From the NCBI RefSeq assembly GCF_003970915.1, contig NZ_RXOF01000020.1, positions 62,001 through 126,000 of the forward strand: DNA of 64,000 nucleotides. Reading direction: 5' to 3'. Below are positions 16,810 to 25,273 of the stretch, piece by piece. The stretch is from Hymenobacter gummosus. GTDB lineage: Bacteria > Bacteroidota > Bacteroidia > Cytophagales > Hymenobacteraceae. Numbering within the stretch: position 1 is the first letter of the stretch; each line of letters opens with the position of its first letter. The notes under the pieces are model-generated. The model did no database searches. It was given only the letters and a program-made list of their open reading frames with translations, and was not told where the DNA came from. The position numbers were made by a program, and so were the translations under genes.

Positions 16810-18357
16810 TCAAACCATGACCGGGTACTCCTTGACCACTTCGCCAGCCACTACCTGCCCCGAAATCAGGGCGGGAGGCACGCCGGGCCCGGGCACCGTG
16901 AGCTGACCGGTAAAATACAGATTCCGGACTTTGGGGCTTTTAAGCGTGGGTTTCAGGATGGCCGTCTGGCGCAGGGTGTTGGCCAGCCCGTAGGCGTTGC
17001 CCTTAAAGGCGTGGTAGTCGGCCTCGAAGTCGCGGTGGGCGTAGCTGCGCTGGTACACCACCCACTCGCGCACGGGCTGCCCGGTGTGGCGCTCCAGCCG
17101 CTCCATCACCGTATTATAGTAGTGCTGGCGGATGTTCTCGTCGTCGCCCGAGAGGCCGGGGGCCACGGGAATGAGCAGAAACAGGTTTTCCTGGCCCTCG
17201 GGCGCCACCGAAGGGTCCGTCACGCTGGGCACGCAGGCGTAAAACAGCGGCTTGGTGGGCCAGCGCGGCGCCTCGTATATCTCGTGGGCGTGCTGGGCGA
17301 AGTCCTCGTCGAAGAACAGGTTGTGGTGCTCCACGCGCTGCAGCTTGCGGCTCAGCCCCACGTAGAACAGCAAGGATGAGGGCGCCATGGTGCGCGTGTC
17401 CCAGTACCGGGGCGAGTAGTGCCGGTGCTCGGGCGCCAGCAGGCGCTGCTCCACGTGGTGGTAGTCGGCGCCGGCCACCACCACGTCGGCCCGGTGCAGG
17501 CCGGTAGCGGTCCGCACGCCGGTAGCCCGGCCCTGCTCCACCTCAATCCGCTCGACTTCCTGGTTGTACTCGATGCGCACGCCCTGCTCCTGGGCCACCC
17601 GCACCATGGCCTTCACGATTTCGTGCATGCCGCCGAGCGGGTACCAGGTGCCCAGGGCCAGGTCGGCGTAGTTCATCAGCGCGTACAGGGCTGGGGTGTT
17701 CTGCGGCGTGGCGCCGAGGAAGAGCACCGGAAACTCCATCAGCTCCACCAGCTTGGGGTGCCGGAAGTAGCGGCCCACGTGGCGGTGCATGTCCTTGAGC
17801 AAGTCGAGGCGCAGGGCATCGACGAGCAGACGCGGGTCGGCAAACTCCAGCACCGAGCGGCCGGGCTTGCTCACAAACTTGCCCATACCCACCTCGTACT
17901 TGTAGCCCGCCTGGGCCAGAAAAGCATCGAGCCGGCGGCCGGCGCCGGGCTCCAGCTGCTCGAAGGTGCGGCGCAGCGCTTCGCGGTCGGCGGGCACCGG
18001 CAGCGTATCCTGGGGCCCGAACACAATCTGGTACGAGGGGTCGAGGCGGACCAGCTCGTAAAAGTCACTGACCTGGTGGCCGAAGCGGGCAAAGAACTGC
18101 TCGAACACGTCGGGCATCCAGTACCAGCTCGGCCCCATATCGAAGCTGAAGCCCTGGGCCCGGAACAGGCAGGCCCGGCCACCGGGGCCGTCGTTTTTTT
18201 CCAGCACCGTCACCTGGTAGCCTCGTTGGGCCAGGCAGGCCGCAGCCGCCAGCCCGGCAAAGCCGGCTCCGATAACAACAACTTGGGGGGCGGCAGGGGT
18301 ATTGCTCAAGCGAGGAAGCGGCGTAGTATGGTTGTGGTAAGCTACCGATTGCGGCAA
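16810..18357 (-). CDS. crtI: Phytoene desaturase CrtI
   Basis: FAD-dependent desaturase of up to 515 residues that converts phytoene to lycopene. The N-terminal dinucleotide fold is VVVIGAGFAGLAAAACLAQRG, and the C-terminal CrtI signature is TGQLTVPGPGVPPALISGQ. MGPSWYWMPDVFEQFF is also typical. It is the first gene of the operon crtI-crtB-(unknown)-(unknown)-ispH-crtW. The frame opens at TTG 18357; a second TTG at 18309 (giving SNTPAAPQVVVIG) gives a more family-like start, so the first 16 residues may be leader. No lycopene cyclase gene is seen in the window. Confidence 0.94.
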   Translation of the reverse strand: MPQSVAYHNHTTPLPRLSNTPAAPQVVVIGAGFAGLAAAACLAQRGYQVTVLEKNDGPGGRACLFRAQGFSFDMGPSWYWMPDVFEQFFARFGHQVSDFYELVRLDPSYQIVFGPQDTLPVPADREALRRTFEQLEPGAGRRLDAFLAQAGYKYEVGMGKFVSKPGRSVLEFADPRLLVDALRLDLLKDMHRHVGRYFRHPKLVELMEFPVLFLGATPQNTPALYALMNYADLALGTWYPLGGMHEIVKAMVRVAQEQGVRIEYNQEVERIEVEQGRATGVRTATGLHRADVVVAGADYHHVEQRLLAPEHRHYSPRYWDTRTMAPSSLLFYVGLSRKLQRVEHHNLFFDEDFAQHAHEIYEAPRWPTKPLFYACVPSVTDPSVAPEGQENLFLLIPVAPGLSGDDENIRQHYYNTVMERLERHTGQPVREWVVYQRSYAHRDFEADYHAFKGNAYGLANTLRQTAILKPTLKSPKVRNLYFTGQLTVPGPGVPPALISGQVVAGEVVKEYPVMV

Positions 18358-18534
18358 AACTTTGTTGCGTTCCGAAGGCGAAAAGTGGTAGGATTTCCCA
18401 TTAAGTTCTTTAATCCCGGGGCAAAATCAGGCCGTTGGCGTTTTATCCGGCGCTAAATGCATTTACGCCCGCAAAAAGCCATAGCATGATATCATACCAA
18501 AATTAAGCCCGCCATTTCTCGCATCCGGCCCACG

Positions 18535-18583
18535 AAAAAGGCCGCAAGCCACGCCCCCCTTCTGAGGTTGCAGCTTGCGGCCC
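18535..18583 (-). terminator. Terminator of the ECF sigma gene
   Basis: On the minus strand GGCCGCAAGC (18581-18572) pairs with GCTTGCGGCC (18550-18541), and CTTTTTCG follows. The loop is long (about 20 bases) but the stem is perfect. It lies 33 bases after the sigma factor stop. Confidence 0.7.
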
Positions 18584-18615
18584 GAACACGCACCCGGCGT
18601 AGTTACTCCTTCCCC

Positions 18616-19131
18616 CTACGCGCCGGGAGCGTAGACCTTAAGGGCATCTTTCAGCTCCTTGCGGGCAATGTGAATGCGGTTCTTGACGGTACCAATGGGA
18701 ATCTGCAGCTTCTCTGCAATTTCCTGGTACTTGTAGCCGATGTAGTACATCATAAACGGCGTGCGGTACTCGTGGCCGAGGTGGGCAATGGCCTCGTTGA
18801 TGTCCGTCACCACGAAGTCCGACTGGGCGCCGTTGTGGGTGATGTAATTCTCGTCGGTGTTGAAGTACTGGAAGTACTCGGTGGTGTCAATGTGGCTATT
18901 GCGCTTCGTTATCTTGTTGTAGTTGTTGATGAACGTGTTGCGCATGATGGTGTAGAGCCACGCCTTCAGGTTGGTCCCGGTCTTGAACTTCTCTTTGTTC
19001 AGCAGGGCCTTCAGCAGTGTTTCTTGCACCAAGTCCTTGGCATCATCGGCGTCGCGGGTCAGGTTCATGGCCGCGGGCCGGAGCGAGTAGGAAATCTTCT
19101 GTACTTGGTCGGTAAATTCCAGGGAAGTCAT
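18616..19131 (-). CDS. ECF RNA polymerase sigma factor (RpoE-like)
   Basis: 171 residues. Region 2 shows [17 protein letters not shown] and [17 protein letters not shown]. Region 4 shows [28 protein letters not shown], a clear helix-turn-helix. No anti-sigma gene adjoins it, which is common for this type in Bacteroidota. It lies between the carotenoid operon and the CarH-like regulator, so it may drive the crt genes; in several bacteria light-induced carotenogenesis passes through an ECF factor. That link is inference. The start is ATG 19131, with a consensus -7 element about 36 bases upstream. Confidence 0.93.
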   Translation of the reverse strand: MTSLEFTDQVQKISYSLRPAAMNLTRDADDAKDLVQETLLKALLNKEKFKTGTNLKAWLYTIMRNTFINNYNKITKRNSHIDTTEYFQYFNTDENYITHNGAQSDFVVTDINEAIAHLGHEYRTPFMMYYIGYKYQEIAEKLQIPIGTVKNRIHIARKELKDALKVYAPGA

Positions 19132-19166
19132 ACAGCCTGTTTAACGTTTGGTGACCAAAAGCTAAA

Positions 19167-19174
19167 CAAACATA
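19167..19174 (-). promoter_or_regulatory. Bacteroidota -7 element for the ECF sigma gene
   Basis: The minus strand reads TATGTTTG at 19174-19167, an exact TAnnTTTG match, leaving a leader of about 30 bases before ATG 19131. No convincing -33 TTG is visible. Confidence 0.45.
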
Positions 19175-19375
19175 CGAAAGAACTTTTTAAGCATACGGCC
19201 GGCGGTGCTTTTCTTTGCCCGGTTTCGCCCAAGCCCCCGATTCAGTCGGCAAACACCCGGATTGATTCGATAAACGTCTGACTTGGCGCGTTAGCGTTAT
19301 TTCTCGGCGAATACAGCCCAGCTTATAACGATAAGCAACTGTAAATCAATCATAAATAATCAAGACCACATCTGA

Positions 19376-20284
19376 TTAAGCCGGCGCGGCGCTGGATACG
19401 GTCGTCAGTTGCTCCACGAAACGAATAAAATCCGTCATGCGCTCCAAGCGGCGGAAGCGGGGTGGCAGGGTCAGATCGAGCTGATGCACCAGCGGACCGT
19501 AGAGCACGAAGTCAGTATCGACGCACAGGTGGGCCAGCTTCGCGAGAAACTGTGGCAGCTGGTCGCGCTCGGGTACGGTAGTCAGTACCGTGGCAATGTG
19601 TTGGGGCTGGTAATGCTTGCACACCTTAGCCAACTCGCAAACGGGCAAGTTCTGGCCCAGGTACAGCACCCGGAAGCCGCGCACCCGCAGCAGGTAGTTC
19701 ATAAACAGCAGGGCCAGCTCGTGCAGCTCGCCTTCGGGCAGAAACAGCACCCAGCGCGGCGCCTCATCGTGCTCGGTAATGGGCAGCGCATCGACGGCGG
19801 CCAGCAGCTTCTGGCGTAGCAGGTGCGAGGCCAGGTGTTCCTGCGCAGGGTTGAGGCTGCCGGTCTGCCACAGTACGCCCACCCGGTACAGAAAGGGGTA
19901 CACGATGTTCATCACCGTGGCCTCGAAGCCCAGCTCCTCGGCCGCGTGCGAGAGGACGCAGCTCAGGCGCCGCTCATCCATGTCGAGGGTGGCGGTGAGC
20001 AGGGCCGTAATCTGGGGGTTGAACTGGTGCGGGTCGTCGCAGCAGGCGGCCACGGCCCGGCACAGCTCCTGCTCCGAGAGGCTGGCCACGTGCGAAATGC
20101 GCTGCCCCCGCTCGCAGAGGGTGGCCACGTTCAGCAGGCGGCGCAGGTCCGAGTCGCAGTAGGTGCGGATGTTGGTGGCGGTACGCTCCGGCCGGAGCAC
20201 GCCGTAGCGCTGCTCCCACATGCGGATGGTGTGGGCTTTGATGCCGGACAGGCTTTCCAGGTCTTTTATCGAGAACTGTCCCAC
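19376..20284 (-). CDS. MerR-family regulator with B12-binding domain (CarH/LitR-like)
   Basis: 302 residues. The N-terminal MerR winged helix is YSIKDLESLSG-like (FSIKDLESLSGIKAHTIRMW, then EQRYGVLRPERT). The middle four-helix domain contains W-x9-EH (W at VLWQTGS, EH in AQEHLAS), the signature of adenosyl-B12-binding CarH/LitR light sensors. The C-terminal Rossmann-like B12 domain has GELHELALLF where the usual ExHxxG motif ends in Gly; here it is Ala. CarH dimers or tetramers repress carotenoid genes in the dark and release DNA in light. It neighbours crtZ, the ECF factor and the crt operon, so light control of pigment is a reasonable inference. Confidence 0.88.
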   Translation of the reverse strand: MGQFSIKDLESLSGIKAHTIRMWEQRYGVLRPERTATNIRTYCDSDLRRLLNVATLCERGQRISHVASLSEQELCRAVAACCDDPHQFNPQITALLTATLDMDERRLSCVLSHAAEELGFEATVMNIVYPFLYRVGVLWQTGSLNPAQEHLASHLLRQKLLAAVDALPITEHDEAPRWVLFLPEGELHELALLFMNYLLRVRGFRVLYLGQNLPVCELAKVCKHYQPQHIATVLTTVPERDQLPQFLAKLAHLCVDTDFVLYGPLVHQLDLTLPPRFRRLERMTDFIRFVEQLTTVSSAAPA

Positions 20285-20323
20285 GGGAGTAAGCGGAATC
20301 GGGGAAAACGGGAATGCAAGGGA

Positions 20324-20821
20324 TTATTCGGCGGTAGCCGGCCGGCGGCCGGGGCGGCTGGCCGCGGGCTTGCGCCGGGCCAGCTCGAAGTACCTGGGCG
20401 ACACCCACAGCAGGCCAAACTCCTGGCTGCCGTCGCGGCCGGTGGTTTTGTGGTGCATCTTGTGGGCCATGTTCAGGGCCCGCAGGTAGGCGTTGCTGGT
20501 GCGCTTCCAGAAGGGCAACCGGCGGTGAATCAGCACGTCGTGCACGAAGAAGTAGAGCGTGCCGTAGGCGGCAATGCCCGCCCCTACCCAGTAGCGCCAA
20601 TCCTTATCGGGGCCGCCGTACACCATCAGCAGCACCGACAGGGCCCCGTAGAACACGAACGAGAGGTCGTTGCGCTCGAAGCGGTGCGGGTGGCGCACGT
20701 GGTGCGAGCGGTGCACAAACCACAACGGGCCGTGCAGCACGTAGCGGTGCATGAACCACGCCACGAATTCCATTCCCACGAACGTTAGGGCCGCCAGGGC
20801 CACACCTGCCAGGAGAGTCAT
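20324..20821 (-). CDS. crtZ: Beta-carotene hydroxylase CrtZ
   Basis: 165-residue membrane di-iron hydroxylase adding 3-OH groups to the beta-ionone ring. The His motifs match the family: FMHRYVLHG, HRSHHVRHPHRFE, FFVHDVLIHRRLP and AHKMHHK. Four hydrophobic segments are expected. The start is set at ATG 20821 (MTLLAGVALAA); an 18-codon lead to 20875 has no family features. It is transcribed toward the CarH-like gene 39 bases downstream and is probably co-transcribed with it. Confidence 0.93.
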   Translation of the reverse strand: MTLLAGVALAALTFVGMEFVAWFMHRYVLHGPLWFVHRSHHVRHPHRFERNDLSFVFYGALSVLLMVYGGPDKDWRYWVGAGIAAYGTLYFFVHDVLIHRRLPFWKRTSNAYLRALNMAHKMHHKTTGRDGSQEFGLLWVSPRYFELARRKPAASRPGRRPATAE

Positions 20822-20986
20822 ATGTTGGCTAACCGCGCACGGCTCAGGTTGTTTGCAAAACCAGCCTGAGGGCACGCCTTGAGTTTGGTCCGAAAGCGAA
20901 AGATACGCAGCTCGGCAGGCAAAAGGATTAACTCCGGCAGTAGCAGACTGGTAGCCAGCCTGCTATTGGTGGCAACGACTCAGGTG

Positions 20987-21212
20987 GCCGTCATTGCGAG
21001 GCGCAGCCGTGGCACCCGCAGGAAAGCGTAGCCAATCCTTCCTCTCGCGGCACAAACGGCAAAATACCTACAGACCGAAAACTGCCGGCACGAAAAACAG
21101 CCCCGCCTGGAACCGCAACTGCGGTTCCGGGCGGGGCTGTTTTTTGGCTTCTGCCAGCTGGGCCGTCGTGCTACTAGAGGAAGGATTGCTTCGCGTTGCT
21201 CGCAATGACGGC
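20987..21212. repeat. REP/MITE-like inverted repeat element enclosing a terminator
   Basis: This fills most of the 410-base gap between crtZ and the enoyl-CoA hydratase gene. The outer arm GCCGTCATTGCGAG (20987-21000) is inverted at 21199-21212; an inner arm AATCCTTCCTCT (21034-21045) is inverted at 21176-21187. The arm sequence resembles the CGTCATTGCGAG repeats dispersed in many bacterial genomes. The centre holds a strong terminator. No transposase is present. Confidence 0.7.
21093..21146. terminator. Strong bidirectional terminator
   Basis: The long stem begins AAAAACAGCCCCGCC at 21093 and closes with GGCGGGGCTGTTTTTT ending at 21146, with an inner GGAACCGC/GCGGTTCC pairing and a short loop near 21118-21120. 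T runs occur on both strands. It serves the minus-strand enoyl-CoA hydratase gene that ends at 21233. Confidence 0.8.
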
Positions 21213-21232
21213 GGACGTTACCGTCGGCTTCC

Positions 21233-22042
21233 TTAATTCCAGGTAATCTTCTCCTTGTTGAGGAAGGCCGAGATGCCGCGGCGGCAGTCCTCCGAGCCGC
21301 GGGCTTCGGCGTTGAGGCGGGCGGCGTAGCGCAGGCTTTCTTCCAGGGGCAGCTCGGGCAGGCGGGCCAGCATTTCCTTGGTGACTTCCATGCTCTGCCC
21401 GGAGTTTTCTACGCACAGGCGGCGGGCAAAGCGGTACACGTGGCCGGCCAGCTCGTCGGCGGGCACGATGTCGTTGATGAGGCCGTAGCCTACCGCTTTG
21501 TCGGCCGCAAACACGTCACCGGTGAGCAGCAGCTGCTTGGTGCGGGCCTCCCCGATTTTGCGCAGCAGGAACACGCTCACGATGGCCGGCAGAAACCCGA
21601 TTTTGACTTCGGTGTAGCCGAATTTGGCTTCCGGCACGGCAAAGGCGAAGTCGCAGACGGTGGCCAGGCCGCAGCCGCCGGCCAGGGCGTGGCCCTGCAC
21701 CTGGGCAATGACGATTTTCTTGAGCGTGTAAATCTGGTGAAACAGCTGCATCAGGTGCGTGGAGTCGGCCAGATTATCGTTGTAGCCGAAGCCCTGCAGC
21801 TCCTGAATGTAGGCCAGATCGGCGCCGGCGCAGAAGGCCGGGCCCTCGGCACGCAGCACGATGACCTTGCAGGCCTCGTCGTTTTCGGCGTATTCGAAGG
21901 CTTGTTTCAGCTCCGACACCAGTTCGGAGCTCAGCGCATTGCGCTTTTCGGGGCGGTTGAGCGTGATGTAGCCAATGGCGTCATTGGCCTCGTACCGAAT
22001 GTACTGTAACGCTTCGAGCTCCTGGGTAGCCATGTCTTCCAT
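21233..22042 (-). CDS. Enoyl-CoA hydratase/isomerase family protein
   Basis: 269 residues from ATG 22042 (a second ATG at 22033 is equally possible); the open frame runs to 22147 with an Arg/Pro-rich lead unlike the family. Crotonase-fold hallmarks are ITLNRPEKRNALS, the oxyanion-hole block AEGPAFCAGADL, and GHALAGGCGLATVCDFAFA. The likely reaction is hydration of an enoyl-CoA in fatty acid or branched-chain amino acid breakdown (methylglutaconyl-CoA hydratase is one candidate); the exact substrate cannot be told. A single gene with its own terminator. Confidence 0.9.
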   Translation of the reverse strand: MEDMATQELEALQYIRYEANDAIGYITLNRPEKRNALSSELVSELKQAFEYAENDEACKVIVLRAEGPAFCAGADLAYIQELQGFGYNDNLADSTHLMQLFHQIYTLKKIVIAQVQGHALAGGCGLATVCDFAFAVPEAKFGYTEVKIGFLPAIVSVFLLRKIGEARTKQLLLTGDVFAADKAVGYGLINDIVPADELAGHVYRFARRLCVENSGQSMEVTKEMLARLPELPLEESLRYAARLNAEARGSEDCRRGISAFLNKEKITWN

Positions 22043-22263
22043 GAGTTGTTGCGTGGGTCGGTGTGGTGGAGGGCGGCGCGGCGCGTTGGCCTCCCGGCCG
22101 GAGGCGTAGAGCCGAAACGGCCCGTGTGCGGCAGCCACCCGAATCAAGGGCGTCAGTCAAACCTAACAAAAATGATGCGACAATAAAATGTTCCAGTCGC
22201 CGAATGCCGGGTTCGGGAGAATGTACGGAGCCGCGAAGGATTTGGACGCCCCGGTCCCGCGGC

Positions 22264-24540
22264 TTACTCGTTTGAAGCGGTGCGGGCGTTGCTTGCCCGG
22301 GCGGTAACAGGTTCTACCCAAGCCCCTTGCATGGTCACATCGTGCACGCGCAGGCCGGCGGCCAGCAGCTGGGGCCGCAGCTGTTCCACGTACCAGGTGC
22401 GGCATGAGGAGTCGAAAATTATCAGGGCCTTGGGGCCGAACGTGGCCACAAGCTGCTCGGGCCACACGCGGGCGTTGCGCCGCAGCACCACGATGTCGAC
22501 GGGCACCGGCTGCTGGGCCTTCCACAGGCGCTGACTCACCCAGGCCACGCGGCGGCCGTGCCAGTTCAGCAGCACGGGGCCGCCGCCCGGCAGGCGGCGC
22601 ACCGCGGCGGCCGCAGTATCCCAACCGGCCACGTAGCGCACCCGCCGGTTGCCGCGCCCGATGAGGCCGGGCAGCACGCGGTAGGTTTGCTCGGTGTTGT
22701 TCAGCGGCAATGAATCGGGCGTCATCACCAGCGCTGCGGCGCCCTCGTGCAGCCCCACGGCCGAGCGGCGCGGAATACTGTAGATGATCAGGCGCTTATC
22801 CGCGGCTACCTCGCGGGCTTCGGCCACCCGACTCAGGCTGAACAGCAGCGCTACGGCCACCCCGGCCCCCAACCAGGCCAGGCGTCGCCAGGCCAGAAAA
22901 GCCAAGCCGCTGGCAATGAGCAGGTATACCAGCCACGTTTGCCCCGGCGTGAGGTGAATGCCCTGCACCAGCGCCCCCGGCAACGACTTGCCCACCAGCA
23001 CGATGTACTCGTTGAAGCACCAGATGAGGCCCTGAAACAGCAGCCCGATGCCCTTTGGAATCCAGAGCAGCCAGTCAGCGCCCGTGACGTCGGCCAGCCA
23101 TTCGACGGGCAGGGCCACGGCTTGCAGGAGTAGCCCCACGTACAGCGCCACCGAGGAAATCGGTACGGCTATTAGGTTCGAGAGCAGGAAGTTGAGCGGA
23201 AACTGGTGGAAGTAAAACAGGCCCAGCGGAAACGTAGCCACCTGCGCGGCCAACGACAAGGCAATGGCCTGCCAGATACCATCGAGCGACCAGCCCACGG
23301 CAAACATCAGCTTCTGCTGCCGCTTCGACTGCCAGGGGCGCTTCTTGCGGGCCAGCCACTCCTGCGCGTCGATTTTGTCGCCGATGAGGGGCTGCAGGTA
23401 CACGATGCTGAGCACGGCCAGGAAGGAGAGCTGAAAGCCCACGTCGACCAGCAGATACGGGTCCCAAAGCAGCAGTGCGAAGGCGGCCACGGCGAGCGTG
23501 TTGTACATATTGCTCTGCCGGCCCGAAGCCTTGGCCACGGCCACAAAGCTGAACATTACCGCCGCCCGCAGCACCGAAGCTGATAGGCCCGTCAGGAAGG
23601 CGTAAGCCCAGATGACCAGCAGCCCCAGCGCCGCCGACCAGTACCGAAAGCCGCGGGTATGCCCAAAGAAACGGCGCAGAAACAGCTGCAGCACCGCGTA
23701 GAGCAAGCCCACCTGCAGCCCCGACACAGCCATGATGTGGGTGGTACCGGTGCTGGCGTAAGCCTGCTTGGTTTCGGCGTCCACGTCGTCCTTCAGGCCC
23801 AGCACCAGGGCGGCGGCAATGGCGAATTCGCGCGGAGCCTTGACGTAGCGCCGGAACACGCCCTCCAGCTGCTTGGCGGCCCGCATGCTCCAGTAGCGCA
23901 GCCAGTTGGCTGGCGCCTGCCCGACGACGCGGTACTGGTCGGGGTGAATGAATTGCTGGTGGTAAATCTGGTGGTAGCCCAGGTAGCGGCGGTAGTCGAA
24001 CTCGCCGGGGTTGAGCGGGGCCTTGGCCGGAGCCGGGGCGCCGCGCACCAGCCACACCTCGCCGTACTGCGGGGCCGCCACTTCGGCTTCGTAGCGCGGA
24101 ATGGAAACGCGGATGCCGCCCCGCGCCGGCCGCCACTGCCCCGCCACCCGCACCGCCGACACGCGCAGGGTGGTGGCGTAGGTATTGGGCCGCACCACCG
24201 GGCCGTCGTCCACCACGGCGCGGTAAAACTCGATGCCGGGCTGCTGGTAGAGGTGGTCGGGCTGGCGGCTTTCGGTGGCGTGCTGGGCCACGGTGAGGCC
24301 GCCCAGGGTTACCACTACTAGGCCAATCAGTCCCACCGAGTCGGTCAGCGCGGGCTGGTTTCGGCGCACAGCCCACAGGTGCGCGGCCAGGTACAGGGCC
24401 ACGGCGCCGGCCAGCCAAGGTAGCAACTCGGGTAGCTTAGCGCCGCAGTAAAACCACAGGATGATGCCGGCAATCAGGGCCAGCACGAGGCGCACGGCCG
24501 GATAAGTAGCCCACGGAATCGTGGTGGTGCGGATAGCCAT
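22264..24540 (-). CDS. comEC: ComEC/Rec2 family DNA-uptake channel
   Basis: 758 residues. It has N-terminal membrane helices, a DUF4131-type beta domain, then the Competence domain with GTTHIMAVSGLQVGLLYAV and many helices (LVDVGFQLSFLAVLSIVYL is typical). ComEC carries single-stranded DNA across the inner membrane during transformation. The C-terminal part (from about residue 590) is in the place of the metallo-beta-lactamase-like domain but I see no HxHxDH motif. The start is ATG 24540; a TTG two codons upstream is less likely. Confidence 0.9.
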   Translation of the reverse strand: MAIRTTTIPWATYPAVRLVLALIAGIILWFYCGAKLPELLPWLAGAVALYLAAHLWAVRRNQPALTDSVGLIGLVVVTLGGLTVAQHATESRQPDHLYQQPGIEFYRAVVDDGPVVRPNTYATTLRVSAVRVAGQWRPARGGIRVSIPRYEAEVAAPQYGEVWLVRGAPAPAKAPLNPGEFDYRRYLGYHQIYHQQFIHPDQYRVVGQAPANWLRYWSMRAAKQLEGVFRRYVKAPREFAIAAALVLGLKDDVDAETKQAYASTGTTHIMAVSGLQVGLLYAVLQLFLRRFFGHTRGFRYWSAALGLLVIWAYAFLTGLSASVLRAAVMFSFVAVAKASGRQSNMYNTLAVAAFALLLWDPYLLVDVGFQLSFLAVLSIVYLQPLIGDKIDAQEWLARKKRPWQSKRQQKLMFAVGWSLDGIWQAIALSLAAQVATFPLGLFYFHQFPLNFLLSNLIAVPISSVALYVGLLLQAVALPVEWLADVTGADWLLWIPKGIGLLFQGLIWCFNEYIVLVGKSLPGALVQGIHLTPGQTWLVYLLIASGLAFLAWRRLAWLGAGVAVALLFSLSRVAEAREVAADKRLIIYSIPRRSAVGLHEGAAALVMTPDSLPLNNTEQTYRVLPGLIGRGNRRVRYVAGWDTAAAAVRRLPGGGPVLLNWHGRRVAWVSQRLWKAQQPVPVDIVVLRRNARVWPEQLVATFGPKALIIFDSSCRTWYVEQLRPQLLAAGLRVHDVTMQGAWVEPVTARASNARTASNE

Positions 24541-24641
24541 CAGCAAATCGAAACAAAAAACCCTAACCTGGTAATCACTGCCGAAGCAGCAACTGCCGAG
24601 TTAGGAAAATTCTGTTGCTCCGGCAAGTCCGGACCGACCCG

Positions 24642-25085
24642 CTACGCTGCCGGCCGCTGCCAGCGCATCTTGTAGTGCTCGATGCCGGCCTCGGTGAACT
24701 TCGCCCCTACCGTCGCGAAGCCGTGGCGCAGGTAGAAATTCACGGCCGCCAGCTGCGCGTGCAGGTACACTTCGGCCGCGGGGTGCTCGGCCGCCACGTC
24801 GCGCAGCACGGCCGTTAGCAGGGCCGCGCCCACCTGCTGATTCCGGTAGGCTTCGAGCACGGCGAAACGCTCCAGCTTCACGCCGTCGGCGGTGATGCGC
24901 CAGCGGGCGGCACCGCAGGGCGTGCCGTCGGCAGTGCGGGCGAGGTAGTGGCGGGCGTCGGTCTGGTCGTGCTGGTCGTGCTCCTTCTCGGCGGGCACGC
25001 CCTGGCCTTGCACGAATACTTCGTGGCGGATGGCAAAGGCGGCTTCGCGATTCTGCGGATCGGTGATGCGGTGGGCGGTAGTCAT
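24642..25085 (-). CDS. GNAT family N-acetyltransferase
   Basis: 147 residues. The GNAT core is visible: AIRHEVFVQGQGVPAEKEHD near the start, the strand LERFAVLEAYR leading to the acetyl-CoA loop RNQQVGAALLTAVL, and LHAQLAAVNFYLRHGFATVG, whose NFYxxxGF block is typical of the ElaA/YjgM-like small GNATs. The substrate is unknown. The start is ATG 25085. It stands alone, with a hairpin-containing repeat region upstream. Confidence 0.85.
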   Translation of the reverse strand: MTTAHRITDPQNREAAFAIRHEVFVQGQGVPAEKEHDQHDQTDARHYLARTADGTPCGAARWRITADGVKLERFAVLEAYRNQQVGAALLTAVLRDVAAEHPAAEVYLHAQLAAVNFYLRHGFATVGAKFTEAGIEHYKMRWQRPAA

Positions 25086-25145
25086 GGGTACTCTGATTCA
25101 GGCTTTGTGCTGCTTAAGGGGCGCGGCAAAACGGCTTAAAAATAA

Positions 25146-25174
25146 TGGTGCCACGACTTTGAGCCGTGGCACCA
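25146..25174. repeat. Hairpin-forming intergenic inverted repeat
   Basis: TGGTGCCACG (25146-25155) pairs with CGTGGCACCA (25165-25174) around a 9-base loop. It lies in the 188-base gap between phoH and the GNAT gene, next to phrases such as GAAATCCGTGCAATCCG that look like dispersed intergenic repeat. It may end the phoH transcript, but no T run follows on the minus strand. Confidence 0.5.
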
Positions 25175-25273
25175 CTCAGTTTCGAACCCTCTGCGAAATC
25201 CGTGCAATCCGAACCGGAGGTCGGCGCAGCCAAAAATCCGCGGGAAACGAAGTTCAGCGAAGCTAATGCGTGA

